From Cladocopium goreaui (lineage: Eukaryota; Sar; Dinophyceae; Suessiales; Symbiodiniaceae): a DNA stretch of 64,000 nt. The DNA is taken from the NCBI GenBank assembly GCA_947184155.2, contig CAMXCT020001036.1, positions 65,001 to 129,000 of the forward strand. Direction: 5' to 3'. This document shows positions 12,017 through 24,589 of this stretch, piece by piece. The position numbers and the translations under genes were made by a program. Positions within the stretch are counted from its first letter, which is position 1. The number at the start of each line of letters is the position of its first letter. Below the pieces are notes generated by a model, which saw nothing but the letters and a program-made list of their open reading frames with translations, ran no database searches and was not told the origin of the DNA.

Positions 12017-12183
12017 TACCCAGACTGGTAAAGGTTTACATAGCGAACTATGGAACATCACCATCAAATTCATGGGTAAACATACAAAAAACGATGGAAC
12101 ATCACCATGTATAATAGGATATAGGTAAATCAACGAAGTACATGATCATTTGCAATAGCTACGTAACAAATTACCAGATGGTA
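12017..12183. mobile_element. Family A MITE, enlarged and diverged
   Basis: tacccagactggtaaa to ttaccagatggta; the interior is about 60 bp longer than usual and partly duplicates aactatggaacatcaccat. Confidence 0.6.
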
Positions 12184-12454
12184 ACTACAAAAACTATTGG
12201 GATTCTATGAAACACTGTCAAGGATGGGATGTCAACAGTGTCGCCAGTGTCGTTGGGATTTCGCAACCACATGCGAATCCCGGAGTCGCTTCAGACATGG
12301 CATGGCACAACACACCTTATTAAAGTGGACCCCAAGCTACGCTTTTTTATATTTTAATGTGTGAGAATGAAATCTACTTGGAAAGTCTCCCATGTATGGC
12401 TAAGCACCTAGCAATCTGCCATGAGATTCCCACTACTCCCCCACCAAAAATGTG

Positions 12455-12560
12455 CCCAGAACCTGCACGCGGCTGAAAGCAGGAGCAAAATCCGCCACAG
12501 ATCCATCGGTCGAAATCTGTAGCGGTGAAGCGGTGAACCAAAAATGGCTGCGAAGGCAAG
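12455..12560 (-). CDS. Small candidate exon
   Basis: After an acceptor-like ccttcgcag, a short open minus-strand frame reads FTASPLQISTDGSVADFAPAFSRVQ before a gcag/gttctg donor-like junction. It is GC-rich relative to its flanks. Too short to identify. Confidence 0.2.
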
Positions 12561-12613
12561 TGGGTACCCCGATTATTGTATAACTCAATCGATTGGAAGA
12601 ATTCTCAGGAAGT

Positions 12614-12764
12614 ACAGGATGGGGCCCCCCAGTTATTATAAGTTGGTTTATAAACCATGAAATAATCCCCATGAATACTATATATCTACCATAAGCCACT
12701 GTTCATTCAGCCACAACCATGTGCACCAACGGTTCACGCTATCTGAAGGGGGCCCCAGCCTGTA
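12614..12764. mobile_element. Family D MITE, diverged
   Basis: acaggatggggcccccc to gggggccccagcctgta, with a longer interior and gcacaaccaacggttcacgc-like changes near the right end. Confidence 0.7.
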
Positions 12765-13180
12765 TAATATCCGTAGCTCCAATATGATGCCATTGCGGCT
12801 TGTAATTGGAACTTGTTGTTCCGGACTTGGGAGTTTCTGGACCTTGAAGAAATTAGGCTAAGCGGCTTACTTGTTTGTGCTATACCTCATGAATAACCAT
12901 TTCAGATAGTCATAGTTTTCACATCAAAAAAAGACCATCATTTTTTTTAGGGTTTCCTGCAGATGTCTATTGAACCAATTCTTGGAATTGAGGCACTGAG
13001 GTTCAAGGGTCATTTTGCTCGGTGAAGCACTGAACGCAGGTTTGTCTAAAAATGGGGTATCCAAAAATCCCATAGTTTATCATAGTTTATCATCATGTAC
13101 CCTATATCCTACAACAATCCGCATCTTTTGGTGGAACATACCCCATTTCCAAACACAACCACATGCATACTTGACTAGCT

Positions 13181-13306
13181 ACAATGTGGTGCCCCCTAGT
13201 TATAAATTGGTTTATAAACCCCATTAACTATAGTTATAGGTACCATAAACCACAGTTATTGGAGTTATGTGCACCAACTTAACTATCTAGGGGGCACCAC
13301 TTTGTA
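13181..13306. mobile_element. Family D MITE
   Basis: acaatgtggtgccccctag to gggggcaccactttgta, with the standard ggtttataaacc core. Confidence 0.88.
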
Positions 13307-13479
13307 GGAACCATTTATACTGGGCATTTACAGCCATGTGATCAGTGTTCCAAGACTGCAAAGTCGCCCCTTCTGGCTGGCCGTGGGAATTCCAATCCAT
13401 GGGTCAGTTCACAACTGTCTCAAGAGAAGTCTTGCTCCTGATGTTTTGATAGGCCTGGTAATCAACAAAAACTAAATAC

Positions 13480-13990
13480 TATAGCAAATACTATAATAAT
13501 AGTAGTAATAATATATATATATGTATATATATATACTATAATCATATATACTCCTGATAATCACTTCTATACTCTTAGCTTTGGGATTTCCAGAACATAC
13601 TTTTGATCAACCAACAGTTGACTGCTGATGCTTCCATGGCCATGGATCAAAAGCCCGGCACCGAAAAAGGCCCCCCAACATACCAGTAATGATATGGATG
13701 AACATTAATACCATAATATAAGTGAATTATAATGATGAATATGAATTATAATGATATGAACATTATAATTATAATATACTGATCATAATTTACTTATGAT
13801 ACCATATCCATATCATATACTGGTATCATCCATATCATAATGATACCATAAATTATAATACTGATCAGTAAATTATGGATATGAATTATAATGATCATAA
13901 TACCAGTAAATGAATGGATGAACATTAGATGCACATAAACATATTGTGGATATCATTACCAGCAATAATATCCATAATGTTGATATCATC
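13480..13990. other. AT-rich stretch with palindromic ATTATAATGAT motifs
   Basis: Short inverted and direct copies of gatatgaattataatgat and its complement, plus a (TA)n run near 13510. No gene is apparent. Confidence 0.45.
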
Positions 13991-13993
13991 CAT

Positions 13994-14115
13994 TACTCTC
14001 TGGTAAACGTTTACATAACTATGGAAAATAACCATTTTTAATGGGAAAAATCAGAAAATCCATTATTTTTTATGGTCATTTTCAATAGCTATGTAACAAA
14101 TTACCAGGTCGGGTA
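13994..14115. mobile_element. Family A MITE
   Basis: tactctctggtaaacgttta to acaaattaccaggtcgggta; diverged ends with typical arms. Confidence 0.75.
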
Positions 14116-14244
14116 TAGCCCAAAATGGGGATGGGGATGTTCATCCCCGTGTGTACTAAACCATCCAGTGATCTCGTGAAGAGTTATCTTCTTCAGCTTC
14201 CCATCTAATGGTCTTATCAATATTGAAACCAGTAACAGCTTCAT

Positions 14245-14355
14245 CTGGTTGGTGGTATACCTACTCCTCTGAAAAATGATGGAGTTCGTCAATTGGGATT
14301 ATGAAATTCTCAACTGAATGGAAAGTCATAAGTTATTCATGTTCCAAACCACCAG
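14245..14355. mobile_element. Family B MITE
   Basis: ctggttggtggtataccta, then gaaaaatgatggagttcgtc, ending gttccaaaccaccag. Confidence 0.8.
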
Positions 14356-14869
14356 ATATTATATACAATTGCCAACTTTCTAGCCAATAATTCAATAACA
14401 TCCCATAACGTATAATATTAACATTATATAATTTCTTTTATTGCTCCGTTGATGGTCAGACCTGCACTGCAACCAATCCTTTCGTGGATGCCATGGTTTC
14501 CCATAAAAATGGTGAACCATAAGCCCTGCAAGCTACAAAAAAGGCTCCATTGGCCAAATATCCCATTGTCTTCCCATGGATCTTCCCAAAATTCATTGTA
14601 TTCCCACTACACTCCCATGATATTCGCATTGTCTTCCCAGGATTTTCCCATAACTTGTTCATATTGTAAACCCCCTCATGAAATTACCCAACCCAACGTT
14701 GCGTTATCCCTAGAAACCCGGTCGTCACAACTTATAATAGCTTGCATGCCTTCATGATCTTCATGTTTCGCCATTTTGATCATGATTCCCCCCCATCCTT
14801 CCACTTAAATTCTTACATTTCCATGGGCACTTCTCCCATTTCTAGAGACACCCAATGATATATCTTGGT

Positions 14870-16016
14870 TAGTTGTATCCCATATGGTATCATATCATAT
14901 CAGTCATATCATATCATATCATATTATATCATATTGTATCCCATCATATTTCCATTTTCACACCACCGCTCTCGAAAAAATACGTATTTTTTTCTTCGCT
15001 CCTTCACTCGTCCATTTTGCAGAAGCGTTCTGCGGCACCTAAAAGCCGGTTCTCTTGATCCAGGCTTTTAGGGATGGTTTAAGGCTTAACCAGGAATTTG
15101 ATGGAAATTACAAGCAATAAAGTGAGTAGAACACTAACAAAACACCAATAAAAAGGGTATTCAATCAGCAAAATGTGATTTTGATGAACAACAAACACGC
15201 AAGAATCATTTCAACCAGCATTTCAGCCGAGCAAAAAAAGGTATATCCCAAGCAACATGGAGATGGCCCAATTTATGGCCACAACGTTGATTCCAATCAT
15301 CAGCCATCATGATCATGGTTTGCTTGATCCCTTCCCAAATTCCCATCACATTCATCTTCCCATTTCCCTGAAAAGACCTTGATAAACCATGGCATGGAAG
15401 GAGGTGTTAAATGTTCAACCCCATGTCAACTCGTATAAATCGAAGATTTTTTTGGATCTTGACCAGCCACCAGAGGATCCTTTGGCAAAGTGACAAGACA
15501 GCAAAAATGAAATCACCATTCAATTCCAGTAAATCCCCTTAAGTCCCATTAAATCCCACTAAAACATCCCATTGAAAAATCCCACTAACTCACATTAAAC
15601 CCCATTAAATCCCGATTATCTTCCATTAAACCCCATTATATCGCAATTAAATTCCAGTAAATCCCATTAAGTCCCATTAAATCATATTAAAAAATCCAAT
15701 TAAATTCCATTAAGTGTTAAATCCCGTTGAAATCCCGTTAAAATCCCATGAAAAATCCTATAAAAAATCATATAAAAAATCCCATAAAACACCATCTGAA
15801 AAAAAAACATGAAAAAAACCAGGGAAAATCCCATGGAAATCATCTGATTTCATCACCATGACATGCCCAAAATCCGTAAAAAAATTCGACGGGCCGTGGC
15901 TGACGTGGCACGGTATTCGAAGGGATGCACCCAAAAGTTGGCCGCCTGGGGTTTGAGTCTTGGAGAAAAACGAGGCAAAACATGGTGCCCCAAAATGCAG
16001 GTGATGTGAATGTTTG
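14870..16016. other. No gene supported; degenerate CCCATTAAAT repeats
   Basis: An (atcat)n-like tract lies near 14885-14945, and 15530-15760 is a decayed minisatellite of tcccattaaatccc units. Open frames here are low-complexity. Confidence 0.5.
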
Positions 16017-16126
16017 TACCCTCTGGTAAACATACAAAAAACTATGGAAAATCACCATGCTATTAATGGGAAAACTCACTATTTCTATGGCCATTTTCAA
16101 TAGCTATGTTAAATTACCAGAGGGTA
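16017..16126. mobile_element. Family A MITE
   Basis: taccctctggtaaacataca to gttaaattaccagagggta. Confidence 0.88.
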
Positions 16127-16259
16127 AAACCCATGAACTTACTGTTTAAACCATAGTTGCCACCATAGTTTTCTTCATAAACATCCATAAACATCAGTAA
16201 AGATCCAGAAAGCTTGGGAACTATCTACCATAAAGATCCATAAACCATAGTTAATCCAT

Positions 16260-16820
16260 TAACACATGGGAATATACAATATAGCTACTTGGTGGCTCAT
16301 CCCACTTACTACGTAAGATTAAACAGGATAAGTGGGATGAACTAACCTACTTAGTGGGGTTCTAAGATAAGGGTTATAAGAGATTTTTTCCCTGGTTTGC
16401 TAGTGGGATAAGTAGGATTAATCCAATTACAGGTGGGGTGAACTAACCTACTTAGTAAGTGTGATGAGCTACCAAATAGGCATCTACAAGAAATCACCAG
16501 AACTTCATTGGTAGATGAAGTATCACTTAGGTAATTCCTCAGATCATAGAAGTAGGATAATGATGATACAAGATTTAGAAGTATCACCTATAAATCATCA
16601 TAGAAGTATCATTTACGGTGATTTCAGGTGATTTATGATGATAAATCAAGATTTGGAACTGGATAATCTTCTTAAATGATGATACAAGAAAGAAGTAATC
16701 GGGGTAATGAGATCAGGATATGATGAATGTACGAGTCTGGTGATTTATGGATCATTTGCGATACTTCACTAAGATGAAATAAAACCATTTGGGATAGTTC
16801 ATTCCAGTGACGTCGCGCCG
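16260..16820. other. Unassigned repeats around ctacttagtgggat
   Basis: Several short copies of aactaacctacttagt and aagtatcacttaggt-like words are present; no clean borders and no gene. Confidence 0.4.
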
Positions 16821-16833
16821 GGTCGTTACAATT

Positions 16834-16936
16834 TACCCTCTGGTAATTGAACGTAGCTATTGAAAATGGCCATTAATAGTGGATTTTCCCATTAAAAATT
16901 GTGATTTTCCATAGCTATGTTAGTTTACCAGAGGGT
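16834..16936. mobile_element. Family A MITE
   Basis: taccctctggtaattgaacg to gttagtttaccagagggta; ~103 bp. Confidence 0.9.
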
Positions 16937-17814
16937 ATCCAGAGTGGTATTCAATATATCCTCATTATATTCACATGATGCCACCATTCGCCACCATTCA
17001 TGTTGGCTAAATCCTCATTTTTGATGGTTGAACCCTGCATTGATCGTTGATATCCCAGGTGGTTATGGTCACGAATGGGCTAAGTGCTTGGATCTACGCG
17101 ATTGCTCATTTTTTGCATGTGTACTTAACCTTACATAATATATGGAAGTACATGGGGGTGCGCTAAAACTGTCCTTTCTAACCGCAGCGGCCAATGGTGG
17201 TTTTTGAAGCCAACTGGGATAATATGAAAGGATATCACCAGCCTTGTCGGACCCTCCAAAAGCTATGGTTCAAGACCTTGTTCACCAGGCTTCGCGACGG
17301 GGGGTTACCCCGTCGCCTTCCGCTCAAGGACCACCAGCTATTCAGTGGTTGATGCGCCGTTGGCACAAAGGTTCATGAACTTTTTCCCAGGAACTTCCAA
17401 TTTGGAGGTTTCCGGGGTTTCCGGGGTTTCCTTGAATGGTGGTAGCCCCGGGATGACCTGAAAAAATCTCTGTGAACATCAGCGTTTTTGAAGGCCTACA
17501 TTGTAATGCTATTGAAGGCGAAAATCTCAAAATGGATGGTTTCTATACTTGGAAGAAGCGAAGAAAAGGACATTGGCTAAAAGTTCCATGCTAAGTTCTA
17601 TTTCCAATTGGATTAGATTACGTAGTTCTATTTAGCTAAGAAGTTCCATGCTAATTGGACTATATTGGCTGAGTTCTATGCTAAGAAGTACTACCAAAAT
17701 TGGCTTTGTAGGAACTCCAGCAATTGGTGGATCATCGAGTGACTGATGAAGTGGAGTTTTAGCCCAGTGAGATAAGCCACTTGGGGACTTATTTGACAAA
17801 TAAAGTGATTGACT

Positions 17815-17918
17815 TACCCTCTGGTAATTTAACATAGCTATTGAAAATGGCCATTTATAGTGGATTTTCCCATTAAGAATGGTGATTTTCCATTGCTATG
17901 TTAGTTCACCAGAGGGTA
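17815..17918. mobile_element. Family A MITE
   Basis: taccctctggtaatttaaca to gttagttcaccagagggta. Confidence 0.9.
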
Positions 17919-18434
17919 ATATTTGTCATAGTAAATTAATCACTTTATACTAATTCACTTCACTATGAAATTAATATTTGATTTAATAAGTGATGATGAA
18001 CATCTACAGTAAACTAGTATACCCTCCTGTCCTCCTGTCTGTGGCTGGAAAATCCCCGATTTAGGAACCAATGATTTCCCCAATCACATTCCCACATTTT
18101 ATCCTACTTGATGGCTATTATACTAACGGATGTGAATAATGATATTAATCTAACCAGCTAATATCCTACTATGAAATATTGCTAATATAGTTGTTTAGAA
18201 ATATATAATGATGGCTATTATACTAACTAGCTGGTTGGTTATGCCGGTTATGCTCCCAATTACATCCACATTTTGTATCTACTAAGATTCCCAGTATATG
18301 CCAATTAATTCAATTATTCTCCCCAATCATATCCCTATAAAATTATCACGTATTGTGCTTGGAATAGGGATTGATAGGGATATCATTGGGGAACGAGATA
18401 TTTCTTGGGAATTCACTTGCACCCAGTATATCCC

Positions 18435-18620
18435 ACAGGATGGTGCCCCCAGGTTATAAGTTGGTTAAAAACCCCCATGAATACTACCATAAACCATAGA
18501 TTTCAGCCACTTATATATAGGGCTATTTCGGACCATAACTCCAATAACTAAGGTTTATGGTATATCTATATATTATATAGTTGTATCTACCATAAACCAT
18601 AATTCAACCAGCCACAACCA
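18435..18620. mobile_element. Family D MITE, decayed
   Basis: acaggatggtgcccccagg at the left, followed by several taccataaaccat arms; there is no clear right terminus. Confidence 0.5.
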
Positions 18621-19195
18621 TCTTCGGCAACTTACCCCTGGTTGGTTGGTGATCCCAGATATCCCCGGCCACTGAACCCGACCAAACATCGTCCAAGGAA
18701 CGAATTTGGTGCCCTCCAGAACTGGAACTGCTTGGTGCAATGAGCGTTCGTCCATCTTCCTGGGGCGCACCGAAGAAGCTTCGACTTTGTGTCTTTTGGG
18801 GCTTCAAAACTGGAAAACTTGAAAAACAGTGGAAAACCATAGGAAAACCATAGGAAAACCATAGGAAAACAGCTTATGGTATGGCAAGGTTTTGATGGAA
18901 ACTATTGTAGGAATCACCTGTTTTTTTCAAAGCTTGGACAACGATGGGAACCTGTGCTATGGTAAAGTTTTGATGAGGAAAATGATGATCCATGAAAGGG
19001 CAGCCCGCCTATGCTACCCGAAAAAATACTCTATGTTCACCTAGGTGATCTAGGACACATCCCATCTTTAGAGATGAAACACACATAGAAACTAGCAACA
19101 AGTTCTAACATCAGAAGAGCAGAAGAGGCTTGGGGCTTTTTTTCTTTCTATACAACACCTTGTTGAACATATCATGGGAAACTCCCAACTGGGAT

Positions 19196-19412
19196 TACCC
19201 TAACTGGCTATGACTAACATAGCGAACTGGAAGCCATGACCCATCTATAGATCATAAAAAGGAGGATTTACAGTTCTTAAAAATGCTGATTTTCCAGTTC
19301 GCATGTAAATTTCTGCAAACGGGGCATTAAATAAAGAACAACCATTATAGCAAATTTAATAACCATCATTAACAACCGTGATTGTTCGCTACACTAAATA
19401 ACCAGAGGGTAT
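19196..19412. mobile_element. Family A MITE with a ~90-bp internal insertion
   Basis: The arms (tggctatgactaacatagc... and ...aaataaccagagggta) are separated by extra sequence rich in ataaccatcattaac. It contains both AGC-GAAC-TGG and CCA-GTTC-GC variants. Confidence 0.65.
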
Positions 19413-19572
19413 ATATTGAACAACACACCCAGTGAGTAGATGAAACCGCCCAGTTCTAATGTGATTGAGATCCGCAGAGTTTCAAACGACTTGATGGTGT
19501 AGACCCTAATCCCATGCACCTAATATTAGACACCCCAGAAACATCCAGAACCATGGTTTAGCAAAGGATTAT

Positions 19573-19730
19573 TCAATGGCCATGCTGGCCAGGAACCGAT
19601 TTATTGGAGGTACCTACCATATATAAGGCCTATTTTTCAGGCCTATGTAAGGGAATATGTTCAGAAAATATGGACAGAAATATGGTACTAACGTACCTCC
19701 ATTGAATCGGATCCTTGAAATTCCCATTGA
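19573..19730. mobile_element. Family C element
   Basis: tcaatggccatgctgg to gaaattcccattga. The interior has taccatatataaggcctat and cataggcctgaaaaatagg-type words shared with the copies at 21483, 26329, 38303 and 56899. Confidence 0.75.
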
Positions 19731-19893
19731 ACAGATTGAAATGTCTATGTTTAGTATGAAACATTAGCTTATTGGTGTACCATGGTTTAGCAGAGGATTT
19801 TCTATATTTACATATTTGGGACAGATGGGGGTGTTTGATATGGAGGAATCCCATCATGGAATCCCGCAAGGCACAGGAATGGCGCGATGGAAA

Positions 19894-20042
19894 AGGTGCG
19901 CCCCCCAGTTCTGTTTGTTGGTTTATAATGTTTATAGCTCCCATAAACTACTTCGTTATATCTACATATATCTACCATAAACATCCACAAACCATCGTTT
20001 TTTTTGCTATATCAACCAACTTAGCTATCAGTTCTGGGGAAT
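19894..20042. mobile_element. Family D-like MITE, decayed
   Basis: ggtgcgccccccagtt then ggtttataatg...accaacttagctatcag; the termini are altered. Confidence 0.5.
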
Positions 20043-20284
20043 AGAATGGGAATATACTTGGAATATCATGTCTGTGAGTTAGTGTAGACTGCAGAGTGAT
20101 TAACTCACCCGCCAGGTTGAAAAATAGATTGACAAGGACAACACCTGTCTTATTTTTCATTATAATTAATCATTATAAGTAAGTCTTTATCTGCTCTTGG
20201 CTGAGGCTTAGTCCTTGTTACTTTGCCATCTGTGCCTCCCGTTCTCTTTGCGGAATCGATTTAGGAACGCGTTTGTACAAAAAT

Positions 20285-20473
20285 AAACCACGGACTTCGG
20301 ATATCAAGGATGCTATCTGCCGGTCTCCGATCCACCAAGACCAGGGCTCCAAATGTCGGGCTGCACATTGGCCCAAACGACGGCTTTACCTCCGCGACGT
20401 TGCGGGACAGATTTGGATGGGATCTGTCAAGGTCAAGGTCAAGCCAGTTTTTGGGGCGATTTGTGGCTGGTAA
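20285..20473 (-). CDS. Coding-like island, strand uncertain
   Basis: A GC-richer stretch open on both strands. The minus-strand frame reads QLPATNRPKNWLDLDLDRSHPN...PTFGALVLVDRRPADSILD, preceded by ccccag and followed by a gtac donor-like site. The LDLDLD run comes from a short ggtcaa direct repeat. The product is unrecognised. Confidence 0.25.
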
Positions 20474-21482
20474 CTGGGGTATATCCTTACATATCCCGGT
20501 TTTTGGGTATGATCCACTTACTAACCACTTGGCTAAGTCTAGCGACGTTGAAGTAGTGCTTAATGGGAAATTTATGGAAATGGACGACGAAAAATGGAGA
20601 AATTTACCAATAGATATGACACTGTGTTTAGCGAAACGTTGCTGGAAGGCTGTAGGAGTTCTGTGGGCAGCTTTCAAATCTACAAGTTTTTTTATCTGAT
20701 TGGTGGCTAAGCCACCTGAAAAATACTTCAGTACTGGGAATACTCAAATGAACATATTGGAAATCACCGAAATCACCAATAAAGTCATGTTGGAAAACTG
20801 TGAAAATGACGCTGATCCCATCCATCTTTTTTCCAATGGTGCCATATGTGGTTTCATCCCCCTACGGCCCTACCATGGTTTCTGGGTGGTGTCTGAAAAT
20901 GAGGCAACCCAAACTGGCAAGGTTTTTTAATGAAAACATGATGATTCTTGATGATAAACTTCAGTGGTTTTAGCGCCACCTCAAAAATTCAAAAAGACAA
21001 ACTGACAAAGCTATCTTGCGATGGGTCCGATGTCATCTTTATGAAGGAGGAACAAATACCGCTTGGAATTGGGGCGACGTGCTTCCCATAGCAGTTGCGT
21101 GTAGGTGACTACAACCAGTGCGATTTTTTCGGATCAAAATCATTGAATCCGACCCAACAAGTGGCGGTTGACAACCAAATCTTGGCGGCCGAAGTCCTTA
21201 CAATGAAATATGTTTGTATGAAAATATCTGAAAATAGGGTACCTCAGACTCTTTATTGTCCATTTGTTTATTATCATTCCCTTTATTGGCCATCTTGGTG
21301 ATTAGTCGGCCAGTTTTAGACAGACCCAAATGAAACTACAGCTATCAAGATATTGGGTATAGGATGGTATAGGTCAAAACTAGGTACCCCAATAATTAGA
21401 TGGTTAATACTAAACTAGACATTCACATCTGTGGTCCCCTAAGGTCTATGTTTCAATATGTTTCATACTAAACATAGACATT

Positions 21483-21649
21483 TCAATCTGTTCTTCAGGG
21501 AGATCTTCAGCATCCGATTCAATGGAGCTACGTAAACGTACCATATTTCTGGCCATATTTTCTGAACATATTCCCTGAAATTTAGGCCTGAAAAATAGGC
21601 CTTATATATGGTAGGTACCTCCAATTTAGGATTCTGAAATTCCCATTGA
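21483..21649. mobile_element. Family C element
   Basis: Left end tcaatctgttc, right end gaaattcccattga, with ggccttatatatggtaggta near the right. Confidence 0.7.
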
Positions 21650-22122
21650 CATACACAATCAACATATTTTTTTGGGGGATATTCCCTTACACCTTACATA
21701 CACCTTGCATAGATCTTGCATATGGTAGGCACCTTCGATAAATCGCTTCCTGTGGATATCTGTGGATATCTATGGTCCCTGCTGATATGGCCTGTCCCAT
21801 CCCCAAAAAACCATCGCCTGCGGAGGGTTTCACCTGCAGATCCACTTTGGGGAAACGAGTTTCACCTTGGCCATGCGAGGGGTGCTACGGTATACGCGTC
21901 AGCAGGGGAACTTTTTGTGATCTCACCTATGGGACATATATGACATATGATTGTTAATGATTCGTTGGGGGATTATACTACCCAGTTTTTTTCGGAGATT
22001 ATCATATATTATTAAAAAAACATACAGAATGTAGTCAGAAAAGTCGTAGAACATAACAAACAATACTGAATTCCGACATGATAAGACTGGGAGTTTGACC
22101 AACTCGATGATGTTTATAAGAT

Positions 22123-22226
22123 TACCCTCTGGTAATTTAACGTAGCTATTGAAAATGGTCATTTATAGTGGATTTACCCACTAAAAATGATGATTTTCCA
22201 TAGTTATGTTAGTTTACCAGAGGGTA
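22123..22226. mobile_element. Family A MITE
   Basis: taccctctggtaatttaacg to gttagtttaccagagggta. Confidence 0.9.
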
Positions 22227-22325
22227 TATCAGTATAGAACTCTGTTCACATGTTTTTGCTGATTTCTGAAGGCAGTGAAATTTCTCCAAGTCGGGGGGTT
22301 CAAGAACATGTCACAGTAAATTGCT

Positions 22326-22489
22326 ACAGGATGGGGCCCCCGTTCGGAACGTTGCGTTCAGTTGCCGAACATGGTTGTGGCTGAATGAACTATGGTTTAT
22401 GGTAGGTATCAGTATAGACTATAGTATTCATGGGGGTTATTTCATGGTTTATAAACCAACTAACATCACTGGGGGGGCACCACCTTGTA
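22326..22489. mobile_element. Family D MITE, enlarged
   Basis: acaggatggggcccccgttc to gggggggcaccaccttgta. The left arm is rich in gttc/gaac words. Confidence 0.75.
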
Positions 22490-22499
22490 GCACTTGTTG

Positions 22500-23270
22500 G
22501 TAAATTTCATTTTGTAGATAGCTTTTAGGACGATTGGCCGTTGCGGCCATGTAAAAGCATCCACGTGGGGAATGCTTATCGTCATTTTCCGTATTAAAAT
22601 GACCATTTCGGTGGTATACCCCCATTTTCAGACACTCACATGACTCAAATGCATGCCAAGTTCAAGCAACAGAGACTAAGCGAAAGGCATGCTAACCCCG
22701 ATTGCACATTTGTTTAAACCCTAAAAATCCGCATCCCGCATCAATGTTGAGGCTCAAAAAGCCTCACTGCACCTTTTTTTCACGACATTTTTCTTGGATT
22801 TGCCTCTTCGGAAGCCTCAAAAAGTGGGTTTCCTATTGGCAAGAAAACAAATCATCAGCAAATCCCAGTTAAGCACCATTAATAATCACTCTTAATCACT
22901 ATTAGTATTTATTAATCACTATTAATATGTCTTAATCACTTTAAATATCTATTATTAATATTAATCCCTATTAATCACTGATTAAAATGATAACTGATTA
23001 AAATCCCACAGGTGAAAACCTACATTTTTCATCCTGGTCCACCTCCACCCTCGCTGGTCCCTCCAAATAGCTACCATCTCCTATAGTCAAACATGGCGCT
23101 TGGGAAATTCTCGGGTTTTTAATATGGAACATCATTTATAGATGGGTTTGTTTGAAAATTGTCACCTAAATTTGATGGTGTATAATGATTATCCCTGTTG
23201 GAAAGAACGTATTGGGTGAGTATATCAGCTTTTGAGACACTTCCAAATATCATGAATTCTTTGTTGTCAT
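22500..23270. other. No gene supported
   Basis: 22860-22990 is a run of tattaatcac/cttaatcact words, an AT-rich decayed minisatellite. I see nothing else structured. Confidence 0.4.
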
Positions 23271-23276
23271 GTATTC

Positions 23277-23394
23277 TGGGTAAATTAGAATATTTCACTA
23301 ACCTGAATCTTGCGGCCATTTTGGGATGATTTCCCAAAAATTAACCATGATTCCAGGGTTCGAGAGAACAGGCTTCGGTCGTGATCAAATTACC
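23277..23394. mobile_element. Family H MITE-like element, second copy
   Basis: tgggtaaattagaatatttc to gtcgtgatcaaattacc; shares gcggccattttgggatgat with 1352-1463. Confidence 0.65.
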
Positions 23395-23482
23395 GATGTA
23401 TTGGATCCCATATATCTCATAAGTTTGGAATCCCATATACACCACACTTTACCATGGGTTTCTTGTGTTTTTTTTGTATCCC

Positions 23483-23591
23483 ATATGGGGATGGGTCAAA
23501 ACCCTGGTACCTAGTGAACCCCAAAATAGCTGGTAAATGGATGTTCATCCCACTAAAAATGGTATTTATAGGTATTGATCCATACCCATAT
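23483..23591. mobile_element. Family G element
   Basis: atatggggatgggtcaaaac to attgatccatacccatat. Confidence 0.75.
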
Positions 23592-23724
23592 GATCTCATC
23601 ATGATCGGTAAAATCCCACTATGAATATCACCATCGCAGCCCAACCCTTCAGGCCGCGATGGGCAGTTCACTGCGGTCATCTCATTAGGCATTGGTTGGT
23701 TGATAGGTTTCCCGTATTTGTGGT

Positions 23725-23828
23725 TACCCTCTGGTAAACTAACATAGCTATTGAAAATGGCCATTTTTAATGGGAAACATCACTATAAATGGTGATTTTC
23801 CATAGTTATGTTAGTTTACCAGAGGGTA
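23725..23828. mobile_element. Family A MITE
   Basis: taccctctggtaaactaaca to gttagtttaccagagggta. A near-consensus copy, useful as a reference. Confidence 0.92.
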
Positions 23829-24106
23829 ATGAAGAGTAAAAACTGCCTGGAATAAGCCATCCTCCTTGTTATATAATTACAATACCATTCTTACTCATGT
23901 ATGATCATAATCTAATCTACATTCAAAACTAGTCCCAATAACCAAAGTACTATAACTCCCTATGATATCCTAAAGCAACAAAAGCTTATCTGCCCCAGCG
24001 TCCCGGGGCCCCGGGCCCCCCTTCTCTGCCTTCGGGCCGGGCGGCGAATTGGAATGTTTTGATTAAAAAAATCATTGTGTTTTGTTTACTAAGTGTTATA
24101 ATGGGT

Positions 24107-24172
24107 TACCCTCTGGTAAACGTTTACATAACTATGGAAAATCACCATGCTATCAATGGGTAAATCCACTAT
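24107..24172. mobile_element. Family A MITE, left half only
   Basis: taccctctggtaaacgttta to ggtaaatccactataat, then unrelated AT-rich sequence. Confidence 0.7.
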
Positions 24173-24285
24173 AATGGGTTATCATGTCAATTACTGGTTT
24201 TACAATGGTTTAATGGGTTATAACATTCTTATAATGGGTTATCATGTTTTTATCATAGGAAAAACACTCCAGAAAAAATTAACTT

Positions 24286-24371
24286 GTTGACCCTGCCAGA
24301 TAGGGGTTGGAAGATTAGTTTCCAATTAAACTTGGTTGTTTTCAGGGTCTATGTTAATTTGCCAGAGGGTA
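24286..24371. mobile_element. Family A MITE, caggg-arm subfamily, left truncated
   Basis: ccctgccagataggggttgg to ttaatttgccagagggta; pairs with 4554-4658. Confidence 0.75.
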
Positions 24372-24472
24372 TCATGTCTTAAAAAAAAACACATAAATGG
24401 GCCATGGCTTCTATAGCAAACTGTTGAAGTACTGGAAGGTATCATATAAATGATCATATATATATATGTATA

Positions 24473-24583
24473 TACCCTCTGGTTATTTAACATAGCCATG
24501 GAAAATGGCCCATTTATAGATGGTTTACCGTTCTTAAAAATGGTGGATCTTTCCATGGCTATGTTAGTCATAACCAGATGGTA
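24473..24583. mobile_element. Family A MITE, ggttatgacta subfamily
   Basis: taccctctggttatttaaca to agtcataaccagatggta. Confidence 0.85.
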
Positions 24584-24589
24584 TAATGG

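Noticed and set aside
23300-23330. Spliced-leader-like GCGGCCATTTTGG
   Set aside because: It belongs to the family H repeat (also at 1388 and 31381) and lacks the CTCAAG end.
24001-24050. GC-rich patch (cccggggccccgggccccc) as an rRNA or CpG-island fragment
   Set aside because: It is too short and palindromic, with no match to conserved rRNA sequence that I can recognise.
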